DNA from: CAYSIX01 sp964431205
GTDB taxonomy: Bacteria; Planctomycetota; Phycisphaerae; Phycisphaerales; Phycisphaeraceae
Direction: 5' to 3'
Length of the DNA: 46,093 nucleotides
Assembly (NCBI GenBank): GCA_964431205.1
Contig: CAYSIX010000003.1
Span: 1 to 46,093, forward strand
Position 1 is the first letter of the stretch; every line of letters begins with the position of its first letter. Position numbers and translations under genes: made by a program. Below the pieces are notes generated by a model that searched no databases, had not been told where the DNA came from, and saw nothing but the letters and a program-made list of their open reading frames with translations. Below are positions 36,354-46,081 of this stretch, piece by piece.

Positions 36354-37702
36354 ACGGCCGACGCCCGAAAACAGCCCCCGATATCGCACGCTGGGCGCTC
36401 GCCCTCGTGGCGGCGTGCCTAACCGTGGAAGACGTCCACGGCGATCCGTCCACACCACTGCTCTCCGAGCAGCGCTGGCAGGAATCCGAGTTCGGCCTGT
36501 CGATCCGAGAGCCGAACGGCGCCGAGCGGTACGACAACCCGGCCGACGGCTCGCTGGTGCGGTTCGTCGACCCGGGGCTGTACAACGTCAGCCTCGACAT
36601 CCGCACGAGCGAAGAGCCGGTCGAGCTGGAAACGATCAAGACCAAGGCGATCCAGCAGTTCTCGATTCTGTATCCCTCCTCGGTGCTGGCCGACGACCCG
36701 CGCGCGGAAATCAGGCCGGCGGGTCGCCCGGGCATGCGGCTGATTTTCGTTGTCCCCGACGACACCGAGGGCGACTGGATGCGCGCCCAGGTGTTCACCA
36801 AGATCGATCCGTTCTCGTTCGCCATGCTGCAGATGGAGTTCCGGGCCGATCAGCACGAGCGCCTGCTGCCGCTGCTGGACGCCCTGATCGACAGCATGGA
36901 GCTGGAGGACCCCGAGCAGTTGGATCGGCAGCGCAAGGCGCTGATCGAGATGGGCGAGGCGACGCTGGCAACCCTGCGCGAGCAGGACATGTCGGAGCTG
37001 CTCGAGCCCGAGCGGTGGTACCGCATTGTCGAAGAAGGTCGGGACGTGGGTTACGCACGGGTCACCGAGCGGCAGGTGACCGACGCGGGCCTGGGTCTGC
37101 CGGGCGTGCGGATCACGCGCCTCACGCGGATCTATATCGGCCGCAACGCCTTCGACACGAAGAGCGAGTGGTTCGAGTCGGTTGACGGGACGGCGGAGCT
37201 GTGGTCGATCCGCACGACGCAGCGGGACGGTCAGGCCGATCGACGCGGGCTGCCGCCGGCGGGCGCGTCCGGTGGCAGTCGTTCGTGGGCCGAGACGGGC
37301 CTGCGCAGCGACGACCTGATCACCGTCAGCCGGGAAACCCCGACGTCGATCGATCGCCACGACTGGCAGCGGCCCGAGACGGCGTACGTGTCCCAGGTGG
37401 CGCTGCGTCTGCTGCCCCGGCGGCTGCGCGTGGCCCAGCCGCTGCGATTCGGTTTTTACGCCTATGATTCCGGCGAGCAGTCGATGACACTGAACGTGAT
37501 CGAGGCGACCCCCCTGGCTGACGGCGGCGTACGCGTGAGTTGGCGTCCAACGGTCAATCACCCGCCACGCGTCTCGACCTACGACGCGCACGGACGGCTG
37601 GTCCGCCGCGAGATGCCCGACGGACGTGCCTGGCTGGCCGCCGACCGCGATCAGGTGCTCAGGCGGTGGGCCCCGGCGGCTCGCCGATCCGGGGATCGAT
37701 GA
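36350..37702 (+). CDS. Exported protein of unknown function
   Basis: 450 residues from GTG 36350, with GGGGAGG eight bases upstream and a signal peptide (ARWALALVAACLTVEDVHG). The first domain (about 45-200; FGLSIREPNGAERYDNPADG, LVRFVDPGLYNVSLDI, MRLIFVVPDDTEGDWM) echoes the folded part of the preceding gene product, as if both share a PsbP- or PASTA-like ancestral domain. The second half (WYRIVEEGRDVGYARVTERQ, YIGRNAFDTKSEWFESVDG, VSWRPTVNHPPRVSTYDAHG) looks like a lipid- or polymer-handling beta domain with Asp/Gly turns. I do not recognise it. It is translationally coupled to the gene at 35700. Confidence 0.72.
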   Translation: MNGRRPKTAPDIARWALALVAACLTVEDVHGDPSTPLLSEQRWQESEFGLSIREPNGAERYDNPADGSLVRFVDPGLYNVSLDIRTSEEPVELETIKTKAIQQFSILYPSSVLADDPRAEIRPAGRPGMRLIFVVPDDTEGDWMRAQVFTKIDPFSFAMLQMEFRADQHERLLPLLDALIDSMELEDPEQLDRQRKALIEMGEATLATLREQDMSELLEPERWYRIVEEGRDVGYARVTERQVTDAGLGLPGVRITRLTRIYIGRNAFDTKSEWFESVDGTAELWSIRTTQRDGQADRRGLPPAGASGGSRSWAETGLRSDDLITVSRETPTSIDRHDWQRPETAYVSQVALRLLPRRLRVAQPLRFGFYAYDSGEQSMTLNVIEATPLADGGVRVSWRPTVNHPPRVSTYDAHGRLVRREMPDGRAWLAADRDQVLRRWAPAARRSGDR

Positions 37703-37774
37703 GCCGGGCCGGGGAACGGGCCGGTCAACGCCGCCGGGCGCCCCGCCCGGGGGGAGAATCGCGAGGACGCTGAC

Positions 37775-38803
37775 TTGGAACTGACCATTCAACTTCCGCA
37801 CGGCGATGAAAGGCTGGCCGTCACGGGCACGGCCGAGCGCAACCTCAAGATCCTCCGCGAGAGTCTGGGCGTGAGCATCGCCTCGAGGAATGGGGCGTTG
37901 CGGATCAGCGGCGACAGCCGGGCCGTGGGCCAGGCGGCGCACCTGATCGAGCGGCTGAGCGACGCGGCGAGGCGGGACGAGCCGATCGATCGGCAGGGCC
38001 TGCTGGAGCTGGTGGCGGCGGCGGGGTCGATGCCGCTGGCCGGCGGTGCCGAGCGAAGGGCGCCGGGGCAGCCGCCGACGCTAGTCTCCGATCAGCTCGA
38101 GGTGTACGTGGCGGGGCGGCGGATCAAGCCGTTGACCGACGGTCAGCGCGGCTACCTGCACGCGATCCAGACGCACGATCTGACGTTCTGCACCGGGCCG
38201 GCGGGCACGGGCAAGACGTACCTGGCCGTCGCCGCTGCCGTCGCGATGCTCAAGCAGGGTCAGGTCCGTAAGCTCGTGCTGGTCCGGCCGGCGGTGGAGG
38301 CCGGCGAAAAGCTCGGCTTCCTGCCCGGGACCATGCAGGACAAAGTCAACCCCTATCTGCGGCCGCTGCTGGACGCCCTGCACGACATGATGGAATTCAA
38401 CCAGATCGAGCGGTTCATGGCCGTCGACGTCGTTGAGATCATCCCCTTGGCGTTCATGCGGGGCCGGACGCTCAACGACGCGGCCATCATTCTGGATGAG
38501 GCTCAGAACGCCACGCGAGGCCAGATGCTGATGTTCCTGACCCGGCTGGGCCACGGCAGCAAGATGATCGTGACCGGAGACACGTCCCAGACCGACCTGG
38601 AGGACCCTCGCGACAGCGGGCTGGTCGACGCGATCCACCGGCTGAAACGGACCGAGGGCGTGACGATGGTCACCCTGGGCGGGGCGGATATCGTGCGGCA
38701 CCGGCTGGTGCAGCGGATCGTGGACGCCTATCAGCCCCGACCGGCTGCGAATCGGGACACGGGTCCGGAAAGCGACCGCTCGGCGGGCGAGACTACGGAA
38801 TGA
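37775..38803 (+). CDS. phoH: PhoH family ATPase
   Basis: 342 residues, normal PhoH/YbeZ length. TTG 37775 is taken as start, with AGGA seven bases before. An N-terminal KH-like region (TAERNLKILRESLGVSIASR) precedes the ATPase: Walker A GPAGTGKT (141-148), RPAVEAGEKLGFLPGTMQDK, Walker B AIILDEAQN (Asp241, Glu242), SKMIVTGDTSQTDL and the closing GADIVRHRLVQRIVDAY. Such proteins are linked to RNA metabolism together with YbeY. Here a 7TM-HD gene follows 145 bases later, as in many bacteria, but ybeY is not in the window. Confidence 0.94.
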   Translation: MELTIQLPHGDERLAVTGTAERNLKILRESLGVSIASRNGALRISGDSRAVGQAAHLIERLSDAARRDEPIDRQGLLELVAAAGSMPLAGGAERRAPGQPPTLVSDQLEVYVAGRRIKPLTDGQRGYLHAIQTHDLTFCTGPAGTGKTYLAVAAAVAMLKQGQVRKLVLVRPAVEAGEKLGFLPGTMQDKVNPYLRPLLDALHDMMEFNQIERFMAVDVVEIIPLAFMRGRTLNDAAIILDEAQNATRGQMLMFLTRLGHGSKMIVTGDTSQTDLEDPRDSGLVDAIHRLKRTEGVTMVTLGGADIVRHRLVQRIVDAYQPRPAANRDTGPESDRSAGETTE

Positions 38804-38948
38804 TCGAGCCCGAAAATACCGCTGGCCCCACCGTCCGATCGCGGTACAATCAGATCGATGCCGCGCCGGCAAGTGGCCGATAGGAGTCTGTTGACGGCTG
38901 AATCTCGTAGCCTACAGGGGTCTCGATCAGGGCGGGTTCCCGAAACCG

Positions 38949-41267
38949 ATGGCAGTAGCCAGGTCCAACACGGCGCGGCGGCGTGAAGTCCGTCGATCAG
39001 TGCCGCGGCCCGAATCGGGCTGGTTGGCGTCGCTGCGCCGGCCGGAGGTCGGCTGGGCCATCGTCTACGGGCTGTCGCTGGCGCTGGTCGCCACGGCCGT
39101 CGCCGTCTGGATCGGGCACCAGCCCCGCTTCCACCTCGGCCAGACGCTCACCCGCCCCATCGTCGCCCGCGTCGGGTTCGAGGTCGAGAACCAGCGGCTG
39201 ACCGAGGAGCAGCGGCAGCTCGCGGCGCGGAGCCAGCCGTCCGTTTACGTGCCCAACGAGGCCTACTTCGACGACCTGCGCCAGCGGCTCGACGAGCTGA
39301 TCGTGGTGGCCGCCGGCGCCGAGACCTCCGGCCAGCGCGCAGACGGGGCCACCCAGATCTCCCAGACCGCTCTTCGCGAGCTTCGCCGGTACGTCGGCAG
39401 CAGCGGTGAGCCGTTGCCCCAGTGGCGCGAGGTGACCCGTCAGTTTCTTCGCAATCTGTTCGACCTGGCGATCCTGCGCCCGGGCCGCGACCAGGCCGAG
39501 CGCGAGCCCTCGGCGCTCGGCCACATCGTGATCGTGCATCCCGATCCGAAGGAGTCCGAACCCGCCGAACGCCTGCGATACGCCGCGGCCTTCTTCAGCG
39601 TGGACGACACCGCCGCGGTCGAGCGCAACGTCGAACAGGCCGCCCGGTTTTTGCCGCACCGCGAGCTGATCGAGACGTTCGTCTCGCTGGTGATGCTCAA
39701 TCCCCAGCCGACGTACCACTACAGCGAGGAGCTGACGCGGCAACGCCGGCTCGAAGCCGCCGGCAATGTCGAGCCCGTCGTCGTTCCCTACGAGCGGGAC
39801 GAGGTGCTCCTGCACACCGGCAGCGAGCTGACCGCCGCCGACCTCGAGCTGATTGATCAGGAGCACGAGGCCTTCCTCGCCGCACAGAACAGCGGGCACC
39901 GTGCGCTGCACCTGGGCGGGATGTTCGGCCTGACCGCGCTGGTGATCCTGGGCATCTGGGGCTACATCTTCGCCTACAACCCGCGGATCGTCCGCAACCC
40001 GATGCGCGGCCTGGCCATCACCCTCCTGCTGCTGTTCACCCAGGTCCTGGCCGTCGGGCTGACGCAGTTGCACCCGGAAATGATGTACGTCACCGGCACG
40101 TTTCCCACGCTGCTGACGGCGATGGTGCTGGCGATCGTGTACGACCAGCGGTTCGCCCTGGCGATGGGCGCGTTCCACGCCGTGCTGGTCATGCTCAGCC
40201 TGGGCCTGCCGATCGGATACGTGCTGGTCATCCTGGCCGGCGTCGGGGCGGCGATCGCGCAATTGACCCAGGTCCGCACGCGATCCAAGCTCGTGCAGGT
40301 CGGGCTCTGGAGCGGGTTGGCGATGGGCGTCGTCGCCCTGCTGGCCGGTGTGTCGATGCGCCGCCTGGACATCGCCGGCCAGCTCAGCTCGATCACCACC
40401 GACGCGCTGTACGTCACCATCACCGGCCTGCTCACCGGGCTGGTCGTCCAGGGCGCGCTGCCGGCGATCGAGCAGCTCTTCCGTGTCACCACCGCCATGA
40501 CCCTGCGGGAGCTCAACGACGCGTCGCACCCCCTGCTGCAGCGTCTCGCCCAGGAAGCTCCCGGCACGTACCAGCACTCGCTGCGCATCGCGGACATGGC
40601 CGAGTCCGCCGCCGAGGCGATCGGCGCCGACGGCCTGCTCTGCCGCGTCGGCGCGATGTATCACGACATCGGCAAGATCAACAAACCGATGTATTTCATC
40701 GAGAACCAGGGCGGCGGGCCCAATCGGCACAGCAAGCTCTCGCCGGCCATGTCGCTGCTGATCATCGTCGGGCACGTCAAGGACGGCATCGAGATGGCGC
40801 GCGAGTATCGGCTGCCCGCGGTGCTGCGGCACTTCATCGAGTCACACCACGGCACGACGCTGGTTGAGTACTTCTATCACGCGGCGCGCAAGCAGAAGGA
40901 AGCCGAGGACGCCGCGGCGCCCAGCGAGTTCGAGTTTCGCTATCCCGGTCCGAAGCCGCAGACCAAGGAAGCGGCGATCATGCTGCTGTGCGACTCGATC
41001 GAGGCCGCGGCACGCAGCCTCGCCGAGCCGACGCCGATCCGACTCGAGCAGCTCGTGGCCACCATGGCGAACAAACGCCTCATGGACGGGCAGTTCAACG
41101 AATCGAACCTGACCCTGCGGGAGCTGCACCTGATCGAACAGTCGATCGTCAAGACGCTGTGCGCGATCTATCACAGCCGGATCAAGTACCCGTCCGACAA
41201 GTCGCAGCGTGCGGCGGACAAAACCGAAGAGGCGGCCTCCACGCCGCCCGCCGCCCAGATCGCCTGA
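38949..41267 (+). CDS. 7TM-HD membrane phosphodiesterase (PgpH-like)
   Basis: 772 residues. One TM near 35-57 is followed by a large extracytoplasmic 7TMR-HDED-type domain (about 60-315), then seven hydrophobic helices (about 320-515) and a cytoplasmic HD domain. The HD motif is MYHDIGK with His572 and Asp573, followed by NKPMYFIENQ, SPAMSLLIIVGHVKDG and FIESHHGTTLVEYFYHAA. The PgpH family hydrolyses cyclic di-AMP, so this protein probably tunes that messenger at the membrane. The nucleotide is inferred from the family. It pairs with phoH, as is common. A hairpin covers its stop codon and the gene converges closely on rplI. Confidence 0.93.
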   Translation: MAVARSNTARRREVRRSVPRPESGWLASLRRPEVGWAIVYGLSLALVATAVAVWIGHQPRFHLGQTLTRPIVARVGFEVENQRLTEEQRQLAARSQPSVYVPNEAYFDDLRQRLDELIVVAAGAETSGQRADGATQISQTALRELRRYVGSSGEPLPQWREVTRQFLRNLFDLAILRPGRDQAEREPSALGHIVIVHPDPKESEPAERLRYAAAFFSVDDTAAVERNVEQAARFLPHRELIETFVSLVMLNPQPTYHYSEELTRQRRLEAAGNVEPVVVPYERDEVLLHTGSELTAADLELIDQEHEAFLAAQNSGHRALHLGGMFGLTALVILGIWGYIFAYNPRIVRNPMRGLAITLLLLFTQVLAVGLTQLHPEMMYVTGTFPTLLTAMVLAIVYDQRFALAMGAFHAVLVMLSLGLPIGYVLVILAGVGAAIAQLTQVRTRSKLVQVGLWSGLAMGVVALLAGVSMRRLDIAGQLSSITTDALYVTITGLLTGLVVQGALPAIEQLFRVTTAMTLRELNDASHPLLQRLAQEAPGTYQHSLRIADMAESAAEAIGADGLLCRVGAMYHDIGKINKPMYFIENQGGGPNRHSKLSPAMSLLIIVGHVKDGIEMAREYRLPAVLRHFIESHHGTTLVEYFYHAARKQKEAEDAAAPSEFEFRYPGPKPQTKEAAIMLLCDSIEAAARSLAEPTPIRLEQLVATMANKRLMDGQFNESNLTLRELHLIEQSIVKTLCAIYHSRIKYPSDKSQRAADKTEEAASTPPAAQIA

Positions 41268-41274
41268 GGCGATC
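41258..41274. terminator. Hairpin across a stop codon between convergent genes
   Basis: GATCGCC (41258-41264) and GGCGATC (41268-41274) pair perfectly around the loop TGA, which is the stop codon of the 7TM-HD gene. It separates two convergent genes only nine bases apart. There is no T run, so it may act as a bidirectional, hairpin-only terminator. Confidence 0.42.
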
Positions 41275-41276
41275 GG

Positions 41277-41840
41277 TCACCCGCGGGCCGGCGCCTCAGC
41301 TTCCGATTCATCCAGCTCGGCCGTGACTTCGGCTTCCTCTTCCGAAGCTCCTTCCGACTCCGCCTCGGCCTCGAGCTGCTCCGCGGGCTTGTCCGAGACC
41401 ACCCACACCTTGACCTGCGTCTTCAGCTCCTTGTCGATCACGATCGGCACCTCGTACGAGTCCAGCCGCTTGATCTGCTCGCCGATACGCACGTACCGAT
41501 CCTCGACGTCGAAGCCCTCGGCCCGCAGGGCCTCGGCGATGTCGTGCTGCGACACGCCGCCGTACAGGATCCCCTGCTCGTTGGCCGACCGCTCGATCGT
41601 CAGCTCGTGGCCCTCCAGCTTCGCGATCAGCGCCTTGAGCTGCTCGCGGAGCTGGCGCATCTGCTCCTCGACCTGACGCCGCCGATCGGCGAGTCGCTCA
41701 ACGGCCTTTTCCGTCGGCGACGCCGCCAGCCCGCGCGGCAGCAGGTAATTGCGCGCATACCCCGGCCGCACCTTCACCACGTCCCCCACGATCCCGAGGT
41801 TGTCCACGTTTTCCAGCAGCAGCAGCTTGATCTGCTTCAT
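41277..41840 (-). CDS. rplI: Ribosomal protein bL9
   Basis: 187 residues. The N-terminal RNA-binding domain is intact: MKQIKLLLLENVDNLGIVGD, VVKVRPGYARNYLLPRGLA. A connecting helix (VERLADRRRQVEEQMRQLRE) leads to the C-terminal domain (GILYGGVSQHDIAEALRAEG, FDVEDRYVRI, VPIVIDKELKTQVKVWVV). About 38 extra, mainly acidic residues follow (EAEAESEGASEEEAEVTAEL), longer than the usual 150-residue protein. It is a component of the large ribosomal subunit. It lies downstream of ssb with 93 bases between, and an AGGG-type site precedes the ATG. Confidence 0.97.
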   Translation of the reverse strand: MKQIKLLLLENVDNLGIVGDVVKVRPGYARNYLLPRGLAASPTEKAVERLADRRRQVEEQMRQLREQLKALIAKLEGHELTIERSANEQGILYGGVSQHDIAEALRAEGFDVEDRYVRIGEQIKRLDSYEVPIVIDKELKTQVKVWVVSDKPAEQLEAEAESEGASEEEAEVTAELDESEAEAPARG

Positions 41841-41933
41841 GGTGTCCTTCCCTTGCTGAAGTTAGGCGCCGGCCCGAGGACACGCGTCCGCGGCGGTGCA
41901 CCAGCATGCTCCCCTTGGCGACCCGCCCCCGGG

Positions 41934-42413
41934 TCAGAACGGGATGTCGTCCTCCCCCATCGCTTCGTGCCCGCCGTCGTATGACGATCCGCCGGACGGC
42001 CCCGCGGATCCACCGGCGCCGGCCGGCGCCGGCTGCGATCGCCTCGGCGGGGGGCCCCCGCCACCACCCTCGCCCCCGTCACCCCGGCTGTCGATGAACT
42101 GGAACCCTTCCACGATCACCTCCAGCTTCGAGCGATTGTTGCCCTGCTGATCCTGCCACTGATTCAGGTGCAGCCGCCCCTCGATGAACACCGGCCGGCC
42201 CTTGCGCAGGTACTGGTTCAGCACCTCACCCGTCCGGCCGAACGCCGTGCAATCGACGAAGCACGTCTCCTCCTGCTGCTCGCCGGCCTGGTTCCGCCAA
42301 CGCCGGTTCACCGCCACCCCCAGCTTCGTCACCGCCGTGTTGTTCGGCGTGTAACGCATCTCCGGGTCCCGCGTCAGGTTGCCCATCAGCATGACTTTGT
42401 TGTAATTCGGCAT
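41934..42413 (-). CDS. ssb: Single-stranded DNA-binding protein
   Basis: 159 residues. The OB fold runs to about residue 110: MPNYNKVMLMGNLTRDPEMR, TPNNTAVTKLGVAVNRRW, EETCFVDCTAFGRTGEVLNQ, GRPVFIEGRLHLNQWQDQ. A flexible Gly/Pro-rich linker follows, and the tail is DDIPF, the acidic tip that contacts replication and repair partners. It coats single-stranded DNA during replication. It lies between rpsF and rplI as in most bacteria, 75 bases after rpsF. Confidence 0.97.
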   Translation of the reverse strand: MPNYNKVMLMGNLTRDPEMRYTPNNTAVTKLGVAVNRRWRNQAGEQQEETCFVDCTAFGRTGEVLNQYLRKGRPVFIEGRLHLNQWQDQQGNNRSKLEVIVEGFQFIDSRGDGGEGGGGGPPPRRSQPAPAGAGGSAGPSGGSSYDGGHEAMGEDDIPF

Positions 42414-42488
42414 GGCGTGATCCTCGGCATCGGCCGGGCACTGGCGGACGCGGCTGGCCGCCGCCGACGGGGCGACGCGGCGTCCCGT

Positions 42489-42956
42489 CTATTCCTCTTC
42501 TTCGGTCGGGCGGTCCGAGCCGACCCCGGCGCCGACCGCCTCGCGCTCCGCCTTGGGCCGACCGCTGCCGCGTCCGCCCTCCTCACGCAGCCTCGCCTCG
42601 GAGCCGGACTTCTCCGCCTGCTTCTTCGCCTGCTCGATCTCGACCTCGCCGTAGTGGTCCGCCCGGGTCACCAGGACCCGCAGCACCTCTTCCGACAACG
42701 TGCAGTCTCGCTCGATGTTGGCGATCTGCGCGCCGTTGACCCGGAACAGCGCGATCAGGTACGTGCCTCGCTTCTGCCCGCGGATCGGGTACGCCAGGCG
42801 GCGTTCGTCCCACTTGCCCAGCGAGACGATCTCGGCGCCGGCTCGCTCCAGGATGCCCTGGATGAAGGCGATCGCGCCGGCCAGGTCACCGGCGATCGCC
42901 TGCTGGTTCATGAGAAACATGCCTTCGTACAGCGACGCGTTGTCTTGAGACATCAT
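42489..42956 (-). CDS. rpsF: Ribosomal protein bS6
   Basis: 155 residues. S6 ferredoxin-like fold: YEGMFLMNQQAIAGDLAGAI, ERAGAEIVSLGKWDERRLAY, PIRGQKRGTYLIALFRVNGA and NIERDCTLSEEVLRVLVTRA. The C-terminal 55 residues are a charged tail (RLREEGGRGSGRPKAEREAV...TEEEE). Two ATGs stand in a row; AAAGGAG fits the second (42953) better. It binds uS18 on the small subunit, but rpsR is not beside it here. Its GC-rich leader can fold into hairpins. Confidence 0.96.
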   Translation of the reverse strand: MMSQDNASLYEGMFLMNQQAIAGDLAGAIAFIQGILERAGAEIVSLGKWDERRLAYPIRGQKRGTYLIALFRVNGAQIANIERDCTLSEEVLRVLVTRADHYGEVEIEQAKKQAEKSGSEARLREEGGRGSGRPKAEREAVGAGVGSDRPTEEEE

Positions 42957-43075
42957 CGGCTCCTTTGGCCGTCCGGGGCCGACGACCGCGGAGTTCGCTA
43001 CGGTCGGCGGCGTTCGGACCCGGGGGCGACGGCCCCGGGCCGGGCGGCTCGGGTGTGACCCCGCAGTCTACCCGA
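42957..43075 (-). promoter_or_regulatory. Structured leader of rpsF
   Basis: The minus-strand leader contains a perfect seven-pair stem (CCCGGGG 43033-43039 against CCCCGGG 43019-43025, as read on that strand) and a second imperfect stem, GCCGACCG against CGGTCGTCGGC, nearer the start. Many bacteria regulate rpsF through an S6:S18-binding leader with hairpins and CCG elements. Whether this is such an element cannot be told by eye. Confidence 0.32.
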
Positions 43076-43122
43076 ACCACACCCGCCGTGTCGAATCCGC
43101 GATCGCCGGCGCGGCCCCGTTC

Positions 43123-43151
43123 TTGACCCGCCCGTGGGGGTCGGCCAAGAT
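43123..43151 (+). promoter_or_regulatory. Weak possible promoter of the response-regulator gene
   Basis: TTGACC (43123-43128), 17 bases, then CAAGAT (43146-43151). The ATG at 43163 has no Shine-Dalgarno and only an 11-base gap after the -10 box, as at 17226. Confidence 0.25.
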
Positions 43152-43162
43152 TCCCCCATCTC

Positions 43163-44551
<1,389 letters not shown>

Positions 44552-44630
44552 CGTGGTCGTAGAGCTCCCGCGGCGAAAGGTCAAATGCGGATGGGCCGCC
44601 CGCCAACCGTCGGCCATTCCGGAGGCAACG

Positions 44631-44864
44631 ATGAACGAGAAGATCCTGCTCGACAAGCTGACCGCAACGCCGTTTGAACCTTTCGTGATCGTGACCAACT
44701 CTGGGGATCGCTACGAGGTTCGTCATCCGGAAGTCGCTCGCATGACCCCTCGTCATGTGTATGTCTTCTTGCCAACCGGTCGCGACGCGTTGTTCAAAGA
44801 CGCCACCATCATTGGCCTGCGCAACATCAGCGCCCTCGAACCACTGGCGGGCAAGGCGGCGTGA
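44631..44864 (+). CDS. Small protein of unknown function
   Basis: 77 residues from ATG 44631, chosen for the GGAGG at 44621-44625. It reads MNEKILLDKLTATPFEPFVI, then SGDRYEVRHPEVARMTPRHV, YVFLPTGRDALFKDATIIGL. I recall similar short proteins with PFEPF...G..Y.V.HPE as common in planctomycetes, of unknown function; a small beta-barrel is likely. No signal peptide or catalytic motif. The stop touches a GTG that could start the next gene, so the two may be co-expressed. Confidence 0.72.
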   Translation: MNEKILLDKLTATPFEPFVIVTNSGDRYEVRHPEVARMTPRHVYVFLPTGRDALFKDATIIGLRNISALEPLAGKAA

Positions 44865-44879
44865 GTGTTTCCTGACCGC

Positions 44880-45431
44880 ATGAACGGCCACTTGACCCCT
44901 GGCGAGCAGGACGAGCGAGCTACTGTGGCTAACCCATTCTTCCCGTCGCTCTTCCGCATCGGTCACGGCTTCGATCTGCATCGTCTCGAGCCGGGGCTGA
45001 CGCTGATCGTCGGCGGAGTCCGTGTCGAGCACGATCGCGGTTGTGATGCGCACTCCGACGGCGACGTCGTGTACCACGCCGTCACCGACGCGGTCCTCGG
45101 CGCCCTCGGGCAGGAAGACATCGGCCAGCTCTTTCCCGACGACGACCCACGGTGGAAAGCAGCCGACTCGCGAATCTTCGTCCAAGAAGCGGTCCGGCGG
45201 ATGCGTGATGCCGGCTTCGCCGTCGGCAACCTCGACGCGACGATCATCCTCCAGCGGCCGAAGCTTCAGCCGCACAAGGCGGCGATCCGCCAACACCTGG
45301 CCGAGCTGCTCGGCTGCGACGCCGATCGCGTCAACGTCAAGGGCAAGACGCACGAGCGGGTGGATGCGCTGGGCGAGAACCGCGCGATCGCGTGTCACGC
45401 CGTCGTCCTGCTGGTTCCAACGGACGCCTGA
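44880..45431 (+). CDS. ispF: 2-C-methyl-D-erythritol 2,4-cyclodiphosphate synthase
   Basis: 183 residues from ATG 44880. The core starts RIGHGFDLHRLEPG, with metal ligands Asp32 and His34; the third ligand His is in DGDVVYHAVTDAVLGALG. Further marks are DIGQLFPDDDPRWKAADSRI, ATIILQRPKLQPH and VNVKGKTHERVDALGENRAI. It makes the cyclic diphosphate intermediate of the MEP isoprenoid pathway in the cytoplasm. The family normally starts one or a few residues before RIGHGFD, so GTG 44925 is a good alternative start; no start here has a strong ribosome site. It converges on the acyltransferase gene, eight bases away. Confidence 0.95.
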   Translation: MNGHLTPGEQDERATVANPFFPSLFRIGHGFDLHRLEPGLTLIVGGVRVEHDRGCDAHSDGDVVYHAVTDAVLGALGQEDIGQLFPDDDPRWKAADSRIFVQEAVRRMRDAGFAVGNLDATIILQRPKLQPHKAAIRQHLAELLGCDADRVNVKGKTHERVDALGENRAIACHAVVLLVPTDA

Positions 45432-45439
45432 CCCCCGCC

Positions 45440-46081
45440 TCACGCCGACGCGGCACGCGACGTTACCCGCGCCGGCACGCCCACGACCACCGCCCCCGCC
45501 TCCACATCCTTCGTCACCACTGCCCCGGCGCCGATTGACGCGTCGTCGCCGATCGACCGCCCGGGCAGCACCGCCGCGTTCAGCCCGATCAGCGCCCGCG
45601 CCCCCACGCGCACCCCGCCGCCCAGCGCAGCGCCCGGACCCGCATGCGCATAAGCATCGACCACGCAGTCGTGCTCGACCACCGCCCCGCTGTTCACGAT
45701 CGCCCCCGCCCTGACCGTCGCGTCCGTGTGCACGACCGCCCCGGGCCCGATGAACGCCCCGGGCTCGACCCTCGCCGACGGGCTCACCCACGCCGACGGG
45801 TGCACCACGGCGACCAGCATCCGCCCCGCTTCGCGCACCCGCGTCGCCACCGCCTCGCGCTGGCCGTTGTCCCCCACGGCCACGACGTACGCCGCCGCGG
45901 CCAATCGGGCGTCGTCCGAGCTCAGCAGCGGCCACCGCCCAGGGGCGACGCCCGCCGGATCGTCGTCCAACATCCCGAGCACGCTCAGCCCTGCCGCCTC
46001 CGCCGCCTCGGCCACCACGCGCCCGTGGCCGCCGGCCCCGTACACCACCACCGGCGCACGCTCCGACGTCGGCTCGCTCAC
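45440..46081 (-). CDS. NeuD/PglD-type sugar O- or N-acyltransferase (hexapeptide repeats)
   Basis: 213 residues from GTG 46081, close to the window edge, so an earlier start outside is possible. A Rossmann-like N-terminal part has VVVYGAGGHGRVVAEAAEAAG and LGMLDDDPAG. A left-handed beta-helix of hexapeptide repeats follows (VHPSAWVSPSARVEPGAFIG, AGAIVNSGAVVEHDCVVDAY, GVRVGARALIGLNAAVLPGR), ending GAVVTKDVEAGAVVVGVPAR. The His in VEHDCVVD is the catalytic base in relatives. Such enzymes acetylate sugars, often nucleotide sugars for surface glycans. The exact substrate is unknown. Confidence 0.88.
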   Translation of the reverse strand: MSEPTSERAPVVVYGAGGHGRVVAEAAEAAGLSVLGMLDDDPAGVAPGRWPLLSSDDARLAAAAYVVAVGDNGQREAVATRVREAGRMLVAVVHPSAWVSPSARVEPGAFIGPGAVVHTDATVRAGAIVNSGAVVEHDCVVDAYAHAGPGAALGGGVRVGARALIGLNAAVLPGRSIGDDASIGAGAVVTKDVEAGAVVVGVPARVTSRAASA

